Part shown: one piece after another, positions 37,903-47,874 of the stretch
Position numbering within the stretch: the first letter of the stretch is position 1
Layout: every line of letters starts with the position of its first letter
Assembly: GCF_035989265.1 (NCBI RefSeq)
Contig: NZ_JAYKZX010000001.1
Location: 434,001-498,000, forward strand
Reading direction: 5' to 3'
Length of the DNA stretch: 64,000 nucleotides
Origin: Sphingobium sp. HWE2-09
Lineage (GTDB): Bacteria > Pseudomonadota > Alphaproteobacteria > Sphingomonadales > Sphingomonadaceae
Made by a program: the position numbers and the translations under genes
Notes under the pieces: model-generated
What the model was told of the DNA's origin: nothing
Seen by the model: only the letters and a program-made list of their open reading frames with translations
The model's database searches: none

Positions 37903-39240
37903 TCAGAACAGAACGGTAAGATTGACGGATCCATAAGCGCTCACTCCTCGAGAAGACGCATTAGGAGCATTCTCCAAGAAGCGTCCTCTGACTAGCAGCA
38001 CGCCGTCAACTTCAAGCCTCAACTTCTCGGGACGGATCCACCACCTTATACGCCCGTCGAATTGCTGGCCCGCGAACGACCCCGAACGTCCACCGGCGTC
38101 CTGCACGCCAGTGGTCGAAAAGCTGTCCGTTTTCGCGGCCAGCCAAAGCGCCCGGTATGCTATAAAGGCATCCCACCGCCTGGAAGGGGCAATCTCGGCC
38201 CGCACGCCTGGCGTGGATATATTGGCTCGGCCCACGGCGTTGTAGAGCCCCGATGGCGCCAGCTCCGCCCGCCGCATCCCAAACAGCGTGTCGAACCGGC
38301 TATATTTTCCACCATCACGGTCGCCGCTGGCCCGATCATATTGCGCGGATAGGCGCGCCTTGAGCCTGCCAAGGAATGTATAGCCGACACTAACATGTAT
38401 GAAAGATGCAGCCACCGACAGCCTAGGTGCGTCGGCGACAGTGGACCGACTGAGCGATCCGGATTGGCGCAAGGCTTCGATCTCAGCGTCGACCTTACCG
38501 GCTAGGGGCTCGCGAACGAGCCTGACTCCATAGGTGTTCAACGAGCGGTCCCGGGTCGAACGTCTTGGATGGTCCTTCTCAGCCAGATGGTAGAAACTAG
38601 CTTCCGCGGTAAAAGGCCCTAACGCGTTCGCCTTCGCGGCTGTGCCGCCCCAAACAACGAGGTCGAAGCCTTCATGATCAATCTTCTGTTCGTTTTTGCG
38701 TAAAGATGGGAGATCGTCAGGCCGACGTTGCTGCGGAAGGACATAGATCGCGGTAGCGGTGATACCTGTTACGGTTGTTATATCTCCACGCAGACCCGTG
38801 TAGCCATTGATCGTGTTCCGGTAATCGTCGGCTGCGACCAACCGGCGTGAGCCCAAATTCAAAAGGAACCGGCCGGCCTGTGCGGAAACCTTCGTGGCGC
38901 CGGCAGCATCGCTAAAACGGACCCACGCCTGAACGAACTCCAGCGTGTTCACCTCTCCAGTCGTGACCTGTGCCGCCGCATCGTCACTGTAGACCCGGCT
39001 ATCCCAAAGCTCGGCACCTATGGTGAATGGGCCCGATCGATAGCCTGCGAGCAGGGTCGTCCGAAGATTGATCAGCCCATCGTCATTATTGTAACCGAGG
39101 CGCGGCTGTCCTGAGATGCCTTCGTAGCGCACCCTCATTGTGCCAGAGAGGTCGAGCCCCTCGGACCGCTCGCTAAGGGCCGGCGTAGCTGACGCTATAT
39201 AGGCTGTAAGACATAGTCTCCGAGCACACTCAAAACGCAT
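37903..39240 (-). CDS. Alginate-export-like outer-membrane porin
   Basis: 445 residues with a signal-like N-terminus (residues 1-22) and a beta-barrel pattern ending in F. The start LDLSGTMRVRYEGISGQPR with RLVAADDYRNTINGYTGLRG is typical of the Alginate_exp (AlgE-like) family, used in sphingomonads for outer-membrane passage of aromatic or sugar-acid substrates. It lies 3 bp downstream of the acyl-CoA dehydrogenase remnant on the same strand. The frame is intact. The substrate is unknown. Confidence 0.8.
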   Translation of the reverse strand: MRFECARRLCLTAYIASATPALSERSEGLDLSGTMRVRYEGISGQPRLGYNNDDGLINLRTTLLAGYRSGPFTIGAELWDSRVYSDDAAAQVTTGEVNTLEFVQAWVRFSDAAGATKVSAQAGRFLLNLGSRRLVAADDYRNTINGYTGLRGDITTVTGITATAIYVLPQQRRPDDLPSLRKNEQKIDHEGFDLVVWGGTAAKANALGPFTAEASFYHLAEKDHPRRSTRDRSLNTYGVRLVREPLAGKVDAEIEALRQSGSLSRSTVADAPRLSVAASFIHVSVGYTFLGRLKARLSAQYDRASGDRDGGKYSRFDTLFGMRRAELAPSGLYNAVGRANISTPGVRAEIAPSRRWDAFIAYRALWLAAKTDSFSTTGVQDAGGRSGSFAGQQFDGRIRWWIRPEKLRLEVDGVLLVRGRFLENAPNASSRGVSAYGSVNLTVLF

Positions 39241-39243
39241 TAG

Positions 39244-39954
39244 TCACGAGCGCCATGACGGTTCCGCTCCAGCGCCGATACCCGCGGCGAGCCCCCGCGC
39301 CTGCGACAGGATACGCGCAGCGTAATAATCGGCGACCTTGATTTTGCTCTCGTGTTGCAATGTGTCGCCCTTCGCGGCGACGGCCATACGCGACCACATC
39401 CAGCCGAAGCTGGCCCAGGCGAAAAGCCGAAGATAGTCGACATCTGCGGCGCTCAGTTCATCCTGGCCGACACCCTCAACGGCCTCCGTTGCTTCGCGAG
39501 GAAGCCCGAGCGCATTCGCGGTGGTTTTCGCGATGCGTACAGCCCTGGTTTTGAGCAGCGCCAAATCGGTGCCGGCCCCACTTTCGGCCAGCGCCATTGC
39601 CCCGGTCCATTCGCCGCTTATCATGCGCCGCAGAAGAGTGAAAGGCAGTCCCTGCCCGCCATGCTCGAGGCTCGCCGAGAGGGTAGTCCAACCGGCCTTT
39701 CTAGATTCGCGATATGCGTCGGCAAATCCGGGAGGCGTCGTCACCTGGCCGTTAACAAGCTTGCTGCCCTGTTCGTCGCCGCTGCAATTGGGCGGCTGCC
39801 ACGACCGCGCGCAAAGGTCGCCCGCAGCCTCCAGAACGGTCGATGCCAGGCCCGCATCCACATCGCTGCCGATCTCTATCAATGCCGAGTTGAAGTTTAG
39901 CACCCCGTCTAGCAGGAAGCGATAATCGTCAATCGGCGGTGCATAGGCCTGCAT
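39244..39954 (-). pseudogene. Acyl-CoA dehydrogenase with large in-frame internal deletion
   Basis: From ATG 39954 (AGGAGAAACC upstream) the protein has 236 residues. Residues 1-110 match the N-terminal domain of the ~590-residue FadE-like dehydrogenases (MQAYAPPIDDYRFLLDGVLN, GWTTLSASLEHGGQGLPFTL) and the next part GEWTGAMALAESGAGTDLAL the FAD-binding strand. The C-terminal block (DYLRLFAWASFGWMWSRMAV) belongs ~300 residues later. The catalytic Glu and substrate pocket are lost, so no activity is expected. Confidence 0.82.
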
Positions 39955-40163
39955 CGGTTTCTCCTGGTATTTTTTACGCAAATGCTTTTGTGACTGGCTG
40001 GGCATTGACGTTTCGAACGCGTGTGTTGACTGACGCCAACCTAGAAGGTGCTCGCAGAGCACGATTCGCAGCAGGGATTCAGCTTCGTTGCTGAATTGCG
40101 ATCGCAAGCAAGCGCGCCCGCCTCATTAAGCTAGCGTCGCGCTCTGCGCGAACCCACTCGTTA

Positions 40164-41618
40164 TCAAGCCGGATTTACCAGAGATGATGGTGAGCGTCCT
40201 TCGGCTCGGGCCATAGTCCAACCGCCGAAGACCCGTTCCAGATGGCCAGCTATGGCCAGCGCGACTTCGTCCCGCCAAGGATGCGCGGCGATCTGAACGC
40301 CGACTGGCAGACCATCTGGTGAGGTGCCGACGCGGACTGCAACCGCAGGCCAGCCGGTCAAATTATGTAATTCACTGTAACCGACACCGCGCACGCTAGT
40401 CTCGTCAAACCCTTCGCCGTGATGAAGCGCGATGAAAGGGGCTATCGGAGAAATGAGGGCATCGTAAGGTTGCAGATAAGCCGTCATCGCAAAGCGGAAC
40501 ATGTCCCAGCGGTTGAAAGCGCCAAGAGCTTCGGTGATCGAATTCATCGGCGGCGAGAGAATGTGCGCGAGAGTTTGTTTCAACAGAGGCGAAAAGGACG
40601 TCGTGCCGATGCTGCCCAGAAAGCCCCTTACGCCGAGCCCACCATCACCGCGACTAATGTCGTGATAAAGATCGGCGGCTTGGGCCGCTGCGGCGGGTAC
40701 GTCATGCGTGACGACGGCTCCGGCATTCGCCAGCGCTTCCACAGTATTCTCGATAGCCGAGACGATATCGGACGTTGGCATCGTGACACCGTCATCTGCG
40801 AAATAAGCAATTTTGAGCCTGCGAATGGATACAGCACTCATGTATCCGAGAGGCATCGGCACGATCGACGGATCACGACCGTCAGGGCCGCCGATGACCC
40901 TAAGCCCGACCTCGAGATCTTCGACATGTCGGGCAATCAGACTGACGTGGAACAAGGCACTACGAACGCCCAAAGGCGGTGGGAACTGCCCTGTGCGCGG
41001 AACCCTCCCCGCTGTCGGCTTGATCGCAGCCAAGCCGCAGAAATGGGCGGGAATACGGATGCTCCCACCCGCATCGGTTCCCACGCTCATGGGCGAACCA
41101 CCTGCTGCAATAATGGCTGCGTCACCGCCGCTGCTACCGCCGGGCGTCCGACTCAGATCGAATGGGTTATTGGTGCGTCCATAAATCAGATTATCAGTTT
41201 CGATGGCGCCTGCCATTTCCGGCACATTGGTTTTGCCGAGGATGATCGCACCGGCATCCCGCATCCTGCGAACCGCCGATGCATCCGCCGCCGCGACAAA
41301 ATCCTTTCGCCCGATGGTCCCGGCCGTCGTCTTGAGTCCGGCTGCGTCAAGCGTGTCTTTGATCGTGATGGGAACGCCATGAAATGGCCCCCGTACGTGG
41401 CCCCGCGCGCGATCTGCATCGGCGGCATCCGCATCTTTCCGCGCTGATTCTGCTGCAAGCTCCACAATGGCATTGATGTGGCCATTAACGATCCCAATCC
41501 GGTCGAGATGAGCTTCGACTACATCTCGGGAAGAGACTTCTCCGTCCGTAATCGCTTTGCCTATTTTCTTCGCTGATGACCAGCACAGCTCAGAATCGAT
41601 TGCTTTTGAGTGCGTCAT
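40164..41618 (-). CDS. Amidase signature family hydrolase
   Basis: 484 residues with the complete Ser-cisSer-Lys triad: Lys87 (PITIKDTLD), cis-Ser in GGSSGGDAA (162-163) and nucleophile Ser186 in GTDAGGSIRIP. The C-terminus GLPVGVQIAAHPWRDE is typical of amidases rather than GatA. It cleaves a carboxamide, cytoplasmic (no signal peptide). It lies about 65 bp downstream of the MFS gene's end on the same strand and may act on the compound that carrier imports. Confidence 0.9.
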   Translation of the reverse strand: MTHSKAIDSELCWSSAKKIGKAITDGEVSSRDVVEAHLDRIGIVNGHINAIVELAAESARKDADAADADRARGHVRGPFHGVPITIKDTLDAAGLKTTAGTIGRKDFVAAADASAVRRMRDAGAIILGKTNVPEMAGAIETDNLIYGRTNNPFDLSRTPGGSSGGDAAIIAAGGSPMSVGTDAGGSIRIPAHFCGLAAIKPTAGRVPRTGQFPPPLGVRSALFHVSLIARHVEDLEVGLRVIGGPDGRDPSIVPMPLGYMSAVSIRRLKIAYFADDGVTMPTSDIVSAIENTVEALANAGAVVTHDVPAAAAQAADLYHDISRGDGGLGVRGFLGSIGTTSFSPLLKQTLAHILSPPMNSITEALGAFNRWDMFRFAMTAYLQPYDALISPIAPFIALHHGEGFDETSVRGVGYSELHNLTGWPAVAVRVGTSPDGLPVGVQIAAHPWRDEVALAIAGHLERVFGGWTMARAEGRSPSSLVNPA

Positions 41619-41683
41619 TGACTTTACCTCGGTCGATTGTTCAGAAGGCGCGGTCCACTAGCGGGCGGGCATGCGCGGTGAGG

Positions 41684-42991
41684 TTAGGCCGAGGCGGCGG
41701 ATGGCGCGTTGGCGATCGCTTTGAGGAAGGCAAAAAAGGAAATCACGCTGATCGTCGTCGTAGTGATGGCAAGTGCGGCACCCAAATGCTGTTCGCCGCC
41801 CATGATCGAACTGATCCACGTTACGAGCGTCGGCGCCACGCCATAGCCAACCAGTCCGGCCACCGTCAGCGTTATGCTGATCGCAATGCCGCGTATTTCG
41901 TTAGGGACCATTATCGAGAGAGCAGCGGTGGTGACGAGAGCGATCACGGCGCCGCACAACAATAATATCGCCAGCATGACGCCAAAGATCGGCGCGCTCG
42001 GAGCCAGCGAAAAGAGCGAAGCCGGAACTGAGATGGCTACGGCGGCCACCGCAGCAAACAGAATCCCGCCTCGCCGAGCAGAATGCTGGCCCAGGTCAGC
42101 GAAAAAGCCTCCCGACACCGTCCCGATCATGCCCGAACCGAACACGACAGCGCCCATCCAACCACCGAATTGGTCGGGTCCCAAGCCGAACTTGCGAGCA
42201 AGAAGCGGCGCTGCCCAGATGCTCGCTCCGATATCAGCCATGATGGCAGCGGTGTAACCGATGAACAGCGGCAGAAGGAACGTGCGACGGTCGCGCAGTT
42301 CGATCCATACCTGAGCCAGAGAGGCGTTAGTCAGCGTCTGCTCCTGGCGGGCAGGCTCACGCAACACGAGTAGCGGCAAGAGCAAGGCAACGCCAAACAG
42401 AACTAGAAACAGGTGCGTGCTGCGCCAGGGCGCCATGTCCGCCAGAAACTCGATCTGATCAGAATGCTTGAGCAGGCCAAACAGCCAACCGGTGAGAACG
42501 AACCCCCCGGCTGCCCCCAGCCACCGCCCGGTCACCGGCAGCAGAAGCCCCCGACCTCTTGTTTTTGGGCTACAAAAATCCGCGACGAGGGAGATGCCCA
42601 CCGGTATCGAGCACATTACGCCAAAGCCAACGAGCATTCTGGCGACGAACAGCATGGCCAAGCCGCTCGCGAAAGCGGTCAGAAATGTCCCCACTGTCCA
42701 GGACAGGGCCATGATGCTGAGCAGTCGAACGCGGTTGGAACGGTCGGCCAGTCGCCCGATCGGGATCTGGAACAACGCGATTGGAAGGGCCGTCGCAAGC
42801 CCTTGCACGAGACTTAGTTGGAAGTCGGTGAGCTTCATATCGGCTTTGACCGCCTCCTGCACCGGGCTGAACGATCCCATCAGGGCCGCGCTGATCGCCA
42901 TCATCGCTGCGAGCGCAAGTAGCGGAACGAACGGAAATCGCGACGACGCTTGCGGTGTTGCGGGCGCTATCGAGCCTGCCACGACGGTCAT
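41684..42991 (-). CDS. MFS transporter
   Basis: 435 residues from ATG 42991, with twelve predicted membrane segments and the loop-2 motif GRLADRSNRVRLL. N-terminal KLTDFQLSLVQGLATALPIA is characteristic of the spinster-like MFS branch common in sphingomonad catabolic clusters. It is followed by the amidase and preceded by a cupin gene, all leftward. An upstream extension to 43021 is less likely. Confidence 0.87.
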   Translation of the reverse strand: MTVVAGSIAPATPQASSRFPFVPLLALAAMMAISAALMGSFSPVQEAVKADMKLTDFQLSLVQGLATALPIALFQIPIGRLADRSNRVRLLSIMALSWTVGTFLTAFASGLAMLFVARMLVGFGVMCSIPVGISLVADFCSPKTRGRGLLLPVTGRWLGAAGGFVLTGWLFGLLKHSDQIEFLADMAPWRSTHLFLVLFGVALLLPLLVLREPARQEQTLTNASLAQVWIELRDRRTFLLPLFIGYTAAIMADIGASIWAAPLLARKFGLGPDQFGGWMGAVVFGSGMIGTVSGGFFADLGQHSARRGGILFAAVAAVAISVPASLFSLAPSAPIFGVMLAILLLCGAVIALVTTAALSIMVPNEIRGIAISITLTVAGLVGYGVAPTLVTWISSIMGGEQHLGAALAITTTTISVISFFAFLKAIANAPSAASA

Positions 42992-43035
42992 CGAACGCAC
43001 TGCGCCGCGAGGCGGCGGCAAGCAAGTTCGGCGGG

Positions 43036-43634
43036 GCGACTGCGCTTATGCATCGTGTCGGCTGGCATCGAAGGAGAAGCCGACCTTCTTGAAATAGTCG
43101 AGGGCATCGGGGAACTGCCCGCCGAGCTTTTCGCCGACGGTGCGGGAGAATGCGATATCATTCATGTCGTGCACGCCACCGGTGATGATCGCCTGCAGCA
43201 TGCCTTCGCTGTCGCTGATATTCTTGAAGGCACGGCAGACGCCCGGGGGGATCGAGATGGTATCGAACTGCTCGAGAATGAGGCTTTCGCTGCCGTCATC
43301 GTTCCAGCGAATCTCAAAACGGCCCTTGAGAACGGTAAAGGTCTCATAGGTGTTGAGATGCGCGTGGAGGTCCGGGCCATTGCCGGGAGGGCACACGCCG
43401 ATACCCATCGCCATACCGCCCGCGCCCTGGATCAGCGCTCCCTGGCTGACCGGCGTCTCATCATTCTCCAGGCCGATCACCGACAGGATCTTGCGCGCGA
43501 AGATCGTGTCCATCGCCTCGCTCGGCACCGCTTCATTCTGCTGGTTCGGCAACGGCTTAAGATCCTGGAACCGCGCGACACGCCGCTCCATCTCCGCCCG
43601 CGTAAATTCAATCGTCTTCACATTCGCCTCCGAA
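43036..43634. repeat. Inverted duplication, copy A (599 bp)
   Basis: This segment is the reverse complement of 55395-55993. Identity starts at TTCGGAGGCGAATG, 13 bp before the cupin start codon, and ends at TAAGCGCAGTCGC, 10 bp after the stop; flanks differ immediately outside. No IS or terminal repeats adjoin either copy. Confidence 0.92.
43046..43621 (-). CDS. Cupin-domain protein, copy A
   Basis: 191 residues from GTG 43621. The cupin core has GPDLHAHLNTYETFTVLKGR (His-x-His and Glu metal ligands) and ILEQFDTISIPPGVCRAFKNI. An N-terminal helical extension (MERRVARFQDLKPLPNQQNE) and the C-terminal FKKVGFSFDASRHDA are outside the fold. The protein is identical to copy B at 55408. Its role, dioxygenase, isomerase or binding protein, cannot be told. 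It heads the leftward cupin-MFS-amidase set. Confidence 0.85.
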   Translation of the reverse strand: MKTIEFTRAEMERRVARFQDLKPLPNQQNEAVPSEAMDTIFARKILSVIGLENDETPVSQGALIQGAGGMAMGIGVCPPGNGPDLHAHLNTYETFTVLKGRFEIRWNDDGSESLILEQFDTISIPPGVCRAFKNISDSEGMLQAIITGGVHDMNDIAFSRTVGEKLGGQFPDALDYFKKVGFSFDASRHDA

Positions 43635-43646
43635 AGCGCAAGCCAG

Positions 43647-43663
43647 CTGAGGACTAACCTCAG
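43647..43663. promoter_or_regulatory. Palindrome in the divergent cupin / oxidoreductase control region
   Basis: CTGAGG, ACTAA, CCTCAG is a perfect 6-bp inverted repeat in the gap between cupin copy A (leftward) and the Gfo/Idh gene (rightward), next to an AT-rich TAATAACAATAATG stretch. It is a candidate operator; no T-run suits a terminator. Confidence 0.35.
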
Positions 43664-43902
43664 TAATAACAATAATGTTGCTATTTTCTGGAACGTTCGG
43701 CGGCCAATTCATTGATGGAATAGGCGCCTCGCCGTCGGAATGGCGATCAATCACACACCCAGTGCGAGGCCTGTGGGTCGTCAGCGCGCGCAAAGCTATT
43801 CCTGATGCGACTATCTTCGTTCCGAAAAGACTTTCCCGTTCCAGGCGGCTCGCGGCAGAGCGGCGAATACACGCCACCAACGGCCTAAAAGGAAAACCAT
43901 AA

Positions 43903-44883
43903 ATGAGTAGCTCTTTACCGCTGCGTATCGGTGTCGTCGGCGCCAGTAACATCGCCGTCCGTACGATCATCACCCCCGCGCAGAAGCGAGACGATGTCGT
44001 CGTTCAGGCTGTGGCTGCACGCGACTCTGCGCGCGCCGCCGCCTATGCGGAGAAGCATGGCATCGCCAATGTGGCGGCAAGTTATGCCGAACTGTTTGCA
44101 CGCGACGATATCGACCTCGTCTATATCGGTCTGCCTCCAGTTGAACATGCCAAGGTATCGATCGCTGCTTTGCAGGCTGGCAAGGCTGTACTTTGCGAAA
44201 AGGTGTTCGCAATGAATGCCGACGAAGCCATTTCGATGGTGGGAGCGGCCACGGCTGCAGGGCGACCGCTCATAGAAGCTATGCTTCAGCGGTTTCATCC
44301 GCTAGTAACGCGGGCGATAGATCTGGTTCAGGGTGGTGCGCTCGGCACTATCCAATCGGCTCGGGCCAGCGGCAAGGCGCCAATAGCCAAAGTTGAAGGC
44401 GGCATCGGCTGGTCCCCCAAGCTCGGCGGTGGCGCTTTGCTGGAACTAGGATGTTTTCCCGTCCATCTTCTGCGCTCGGTTCTAGCCACAGAGCCGCAGG
44501 TGATCAACGCGAGCGCCGTGGAGGAAGAGGGCGTTGATGTTTCGGTCGAGGCAACGCTGCGCTTTGGTGACGCGATCGCTGAAATATCGACGGCCATAAA
44601 CTCCGCACCAAACGTGAATCTGGTTGTCGAAGGCAGCCGCGGCAAGCTCGAGATCACCAACTATCTGCTGCCGGCGATGGGCTACCGTTTCCGGGTAACG
44701 ACTGACGAACTGTCCATCGACGAGATGGACCCGGTGCCATCACCCTACGACACGCAGATGGCCTATGTCGTCGATGTGATGGCGGGACGCACCACGAACG
44801 TGACCGGCGGTGCTGATGCAATCGCCAATATGACCGTGCTCGACGCCATTCGCGCGAAGGCGCAGATCGCGACGGCAACCTGA
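43903..44883 (+). CDS. Gfo/Idh/MocA-family oxidoreductase
   Basis: 326 residues with an N-terminal Rossmann fold (IGVVGASNIAVRTIITPA; the family's GxGxxG is here GASNIA) and the EKVFAMNADEA motif (Lys in CEK-like LCEKVFA). The C-terminal part is an OxRDTase_C2-like domain. These enzymes oxidise sugar, inositol or related alcohols with NAD(P). It starts behind AAAAGGAAAA and ends 2 bp before the next gene. Confidence 0.85.
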   Translation: MSSSLPLRIGVVGASNIAVRTIITPAQKRDDVVVQAVAARDSARAAAYAEKHGIANVAASYAELFARDDIDLVYIGLPPVEHAKVSIAALQAGKAVLCEKVFAMNADEAISMVGAATAAGRPLIEAMLQRFHPLVTRAIDLVQGGALGTIQSARASGKAPIAKVEGGIGWSPKLGGGALLELGCFPVHLLRSVLATEPQVINASAVEEEGVDVSVEATLRFGDAIAEISTAINSAPNVNLVVEGSRGKLEITNYLLPAMGYRFRVTTDELSIDEMDPVPSPYDTQMAYVVDVMAGRTTNVTGGADAIANMTVLDAIRAKAQIATAT

Positions 44884-44885
44884 CG

Positions 44886-45530
44886 ATGTCAACAGGACGA
44901 GTCATCTCCATCGTTGGAACGGGTACTGTCGGCAGGGCGCTCGCAAGCGCCCTGCACGATGCTGGCGAAACGATCCGTTTTGGCGCTCGCGCACCTGCAG
45001 CGGCGCGCGATGCGCTGCAACGGGCGAGTCCGGCGCTGGCAGCGATTCCGGTAAGCGACATCGCTCAGGCGGTTCGATGTGCATCGACCATTATCCTGGC
45101 CGTTCCGTTCGCCGCCGCGCTCAAGATAGTGGCTATGGTCGAAGACTGGACCGATAGAATTCTGGTCGATGCGACCAACCCTGTGATCCTGCCCGACCAC
45201 AGCGGCCTGCTCCTGGGAACGATTACGTCGGGTGCCGAACGAATTGCAGAAATCGCTCCGTCGGCCAAAGTCGTCAAGGCGTTCAGCTGCGCTTTTCCGG
45301 AAGTGCTCGTACAGCCCTCTCTCATGTCGGCCGCACCATTCATGCCGATCTGCGGCGATGATCGTGCTGCAGTCAACATGGTCATCGAAATTGCGCGTCG
45401 GCTTGGCTTCGACGGTGCAGATTGCGGGAGCCTGAAGTCCGCACGTTACATCGAGCCTTTCACCATGCTCAGCGTTTCCCTGCTTCTAGCAGGTGAGCCT
45501 CGCGGCTTTGCATTTACACGAATCAGGTAG
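44886..45530 (+). CDS. NADP-dependent F420-reductase-like Rossmann protein
   Basis: 214 residues: GTGTVGRALASALHDAGETIRFG (dinucleotide site), ILAVPFAAALKIVAMV, ILVDATNPV and VKAFSCAFPEVL are hallmarks of the NADPH:F420 oxidoreductase-like family, which in non-F420 bacteria acts as general reductases. It begins 2 bp after the Gfo/Idh stop and so is probably coupled to it. The C-terminal ~20 residues deviate slightly from the family pattern. Confidence 0.78.
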   Translation: MSTGRVISIVGTGTVGRALASALHDAGETIRFGARAPAAARDALQRASPALAAIPVSDIAQAVRCASTIILAVPFAAALKIVAMVEDWTDRILVDATNPVILPDHSGLLLGTITSGAERIAEIAPSAKVVKAFSCAFPEVLVQPSLMSAAPFMPICGDDRAAVNMVIEIARRLGFDGADCGSLKSARYIEPFTMLSVSLLLAGEPRGFAFTRIR

Positions 45531-45620
45531 CCGTTGGCGTGCAGGGCTCTCCATCGATCCTTAGTCGATTCGCCAAGGCGTGCGGGACGGCTTCCTCCAG
45601 CACATTTGACAAGACCCAAT

Positions 45621-46376
45621 ATGAACATTGCATCTGAAAATGAGGTTGGCGAAGTCACACGGCCTTCCACATGTAGCCGTCGAATGCGAAACCTTCTGTT
45701 CCTTGCCGCTCCAATCGTTGCAACCGCCGTGGCGCTTTACGTTTATCTTTTAAGCGGCCGTTACGAAACAACGGACAATGCGTATCTACAGCGGCCATTG
45801 ATCGCGATCAGCTCAGAGGTCAGCGGTCAAATTGTCTCGGTCGACGTGAAAGAGAACCAGGCCGTCGCAGCTGGTCAGATCCTGTTTCACATTGCACCCA
45901 TGCCGTCTCGCGACGGGACAGCGGAACAAGCGGTCCGTGCGCCGCAGGATGGCGTCGTCACGAAGACGAACCAGCTTCAGGTCGGAAGTTTCGCATTGGC
46001 CATGAGGCCGCTCTTCATGCTGGTGGGCAACCGCAGCTGGATCGAAGCGAACTTCAAGGAAAGCCAGCTTCGCTACATGTGCATCGGCCAGTCGGCCGAG
46101 CTTAGTGTGGATGCGCTTCCTGACCTCGAGTTGCGTGGCCGATTGGTGAGTTTCAGTCCGGGCACTGGCAACAGCTTCGCCGTGCTGCCACCGGAAAACG
46201 CCACCGGTAATTGGGTGAAGGTGGTGCAGCGATTGCCTGTCCAATTTGCCATCACAGGCGGGACGCGAAAGATGGTGCTGCCGGCGGGCCTGAGCTTGAA
46301 GGTCACGGTTAAAACTGACCGCGGACGAAACTGCGTGCAGAGCATGGGCACACGCTCGCGCCGAATACCGAGATGA
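45621..46376 (+). CDS. EmrA/HlyD-type efflux adaptor lacking the coiled-coil hairpin
   Basis: 251 residues from ATG 45621: one N-terminal membrane helix (NLLFLAAPIVATAVALYVYL), then YETTDNAYLQRPLIAISSEV with the first lipoyl half (GQIVSVDVKENQAVAAGQIL) and directly the second half (VRAPQDGVVTKTNQLQVGSF). The ~100-residue coiled-coil hairpin that normally separates them is missing at PMPSRDGTAEQ, an internal in-frame deletion. The protein may not reach its outer-membrane partner. The gene overlaps emrB by 4 bp. Confidence 0.82.
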   Translation: MNIASENEVGEVTRPSTCSRRMRNLLFLAAPIVATAVALYVYLLSGRYETTDNAYLQRPLIAISSEVSGQIVSVDVKENQAVAAGQILFHIAPMPSRDGTAEQAVRAPQDGVVTKTNQLQVGSFALAMRPLFMLVGNRSWIEANFKESQLRYMCIGQSAELSVDALPDLELRGRLVSFSPGTGNSFAVLPPENATGNWVKVVQRLPVQFAITGGTRKMVLPAGLSLKVTVKTDRGRNCVQSMGTRSRRIPR

Positions 46377-47874
46377 GGGACGACTACCCGACGCACGATA
46401 AGCGCAGGCTCATCACGCTTTCGGTGATGGGAGCGACCTTCATGCAGTCGCTTGACACGACAATCGCCAACGTCGCCCTGCCCCATATCCAAGGCGGTCT
46501 GTCGGCCTCGTCGGAAGAAATTATCTGGGTGCTGACGTCCTACATCGTGGCTGCGGCGATTTTCACGCCTCTGTCAGGTTGGCTCGCCAGTCGCTTCGGC
46601 CGAAAGATCGTCATCCAGCTATCGATCACCGGCTTTACCATCGCGTCGATATTGTGCGGGCTCGCGACTAACATAGAAGAACTGGTGATCTTTCGACTGC
46701 TGCAAGGAGTCAGTGGAGCTGCTCTCCAACCTTTGAGCCAAGCCGTGCTGCTGGATATCAATCCGCTTCACCGGCACGGCCAGGCGATGGCGCAATGGGG
46801 GATAGGGGGAATGCTCGCGCCTATCCTCGGGCCTGCACTGGGGGGGTGCTAACAGAGACTCTTTCCTGGCACTGGGTATTTTTCATCAATCTGCCGATTG
46901 GACTGGCGGCATTGATCGGCGTCACGGCCTGTCTGAAGGACAAGGCGCGCTCAACGCCAATCCGGCTGGATGTTTTCGGGTTTTCGATGCTCGCCTTGGC
47001 GTTGGCCAGCATGCAACTTGTGCTTGATCGTGGACAGTCGCAGGACTGGTTCGATTCCAGGGAAATTCAGCTGGAAGCTGCGGCAGCCATATTGTTCAGC
47101 TATTTGTTTGTCGTTCAAATGGTTACGGCAGAACGGCCCTTCATCAACATGTCGCTATTCGCCGATCGCAATTTTCTGGTCGCAACGGTATTCGGCTTCT
47201 TTGTGAACATGATCCTGTATTCGGTCCTTGCGCTCCTCCCGCCGTTACTAGCCCAACTGATGGGATATCCCGTAGTACTGGTCGGTCTCGTTACCGCCCC
47301 TCGCGGTATCGGCATGTTGATCTCGATGATGTTTGTCGGGCAACTGATGAAAAGAATTGATGCTCGCCTGCTCATTCTCGCCGGCTTTTTGTTGATGGCG
47401 GTGGCCCAGTACCGAATGAGCGGTTTCGCGCTCAACATGCATCAATCACTGGTTATCAGCTCCGGCTTCCTTCAAGGTATAAGCACTGGGCTCATCTTTG
47501 TACCGTTGACGACCATGTCATTCGCAACGCTCAACCCTGCCTTTCGCAACGAGGGCGCGGCGATGTACACGCTTGTCCGCAACATGGGCTCTGCAGCAGG
47601 CGTTGCCCTCCTCCAGAGCATCAGCATTCGCAATACCGAAACCGTGTCAGCGCGCCTCGCAGAGGGCATCAGGCCCGATAATCCGACACTGCTCTATGCC
47701 CTGCCCGATATCGATCTCAGTGCGGCGCTCGACGTTGCCAGGATGAATGCGATGGTTGCCCGACAGGCTGCGATGGTCGGTTATGTGGATGCTTTCTACA
47801 TGTTGTTCGTGATCGCACTGGCCGCCGCCCCGATGCTACTGCTCCTGCGCGCTTCACCGCGCAGCGGCCGTTGA
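46373..47874 (+). pseudogene. emrB: EmrB-type DHA2 drug exporter, frameshift in a G7 run
   Basis: The first frame (MRDDYPTHDKRRLITLSVMG, with DTTIANVALPHIQG) stops at 46852 right after GPALGGC. The rest (GGVLTETLSWHWVFFINLPI to the end at 47874) is in another frame. The break is exactly at a run of seven G (46840-46846); eight would restore a ~500-residue, 14-TM DHA2 exporter. It is either a slippage mutation or a homopolymer sequencing error. Paired with the adaptor gene it would form an EmrAB pump. Confidence 0.88.

Noticed and set aside
40419..41447. 342-codon plus-strand frame opposite the amidase
   Set aside because: Antisense shadow of a gene with an intact catalytic triad.
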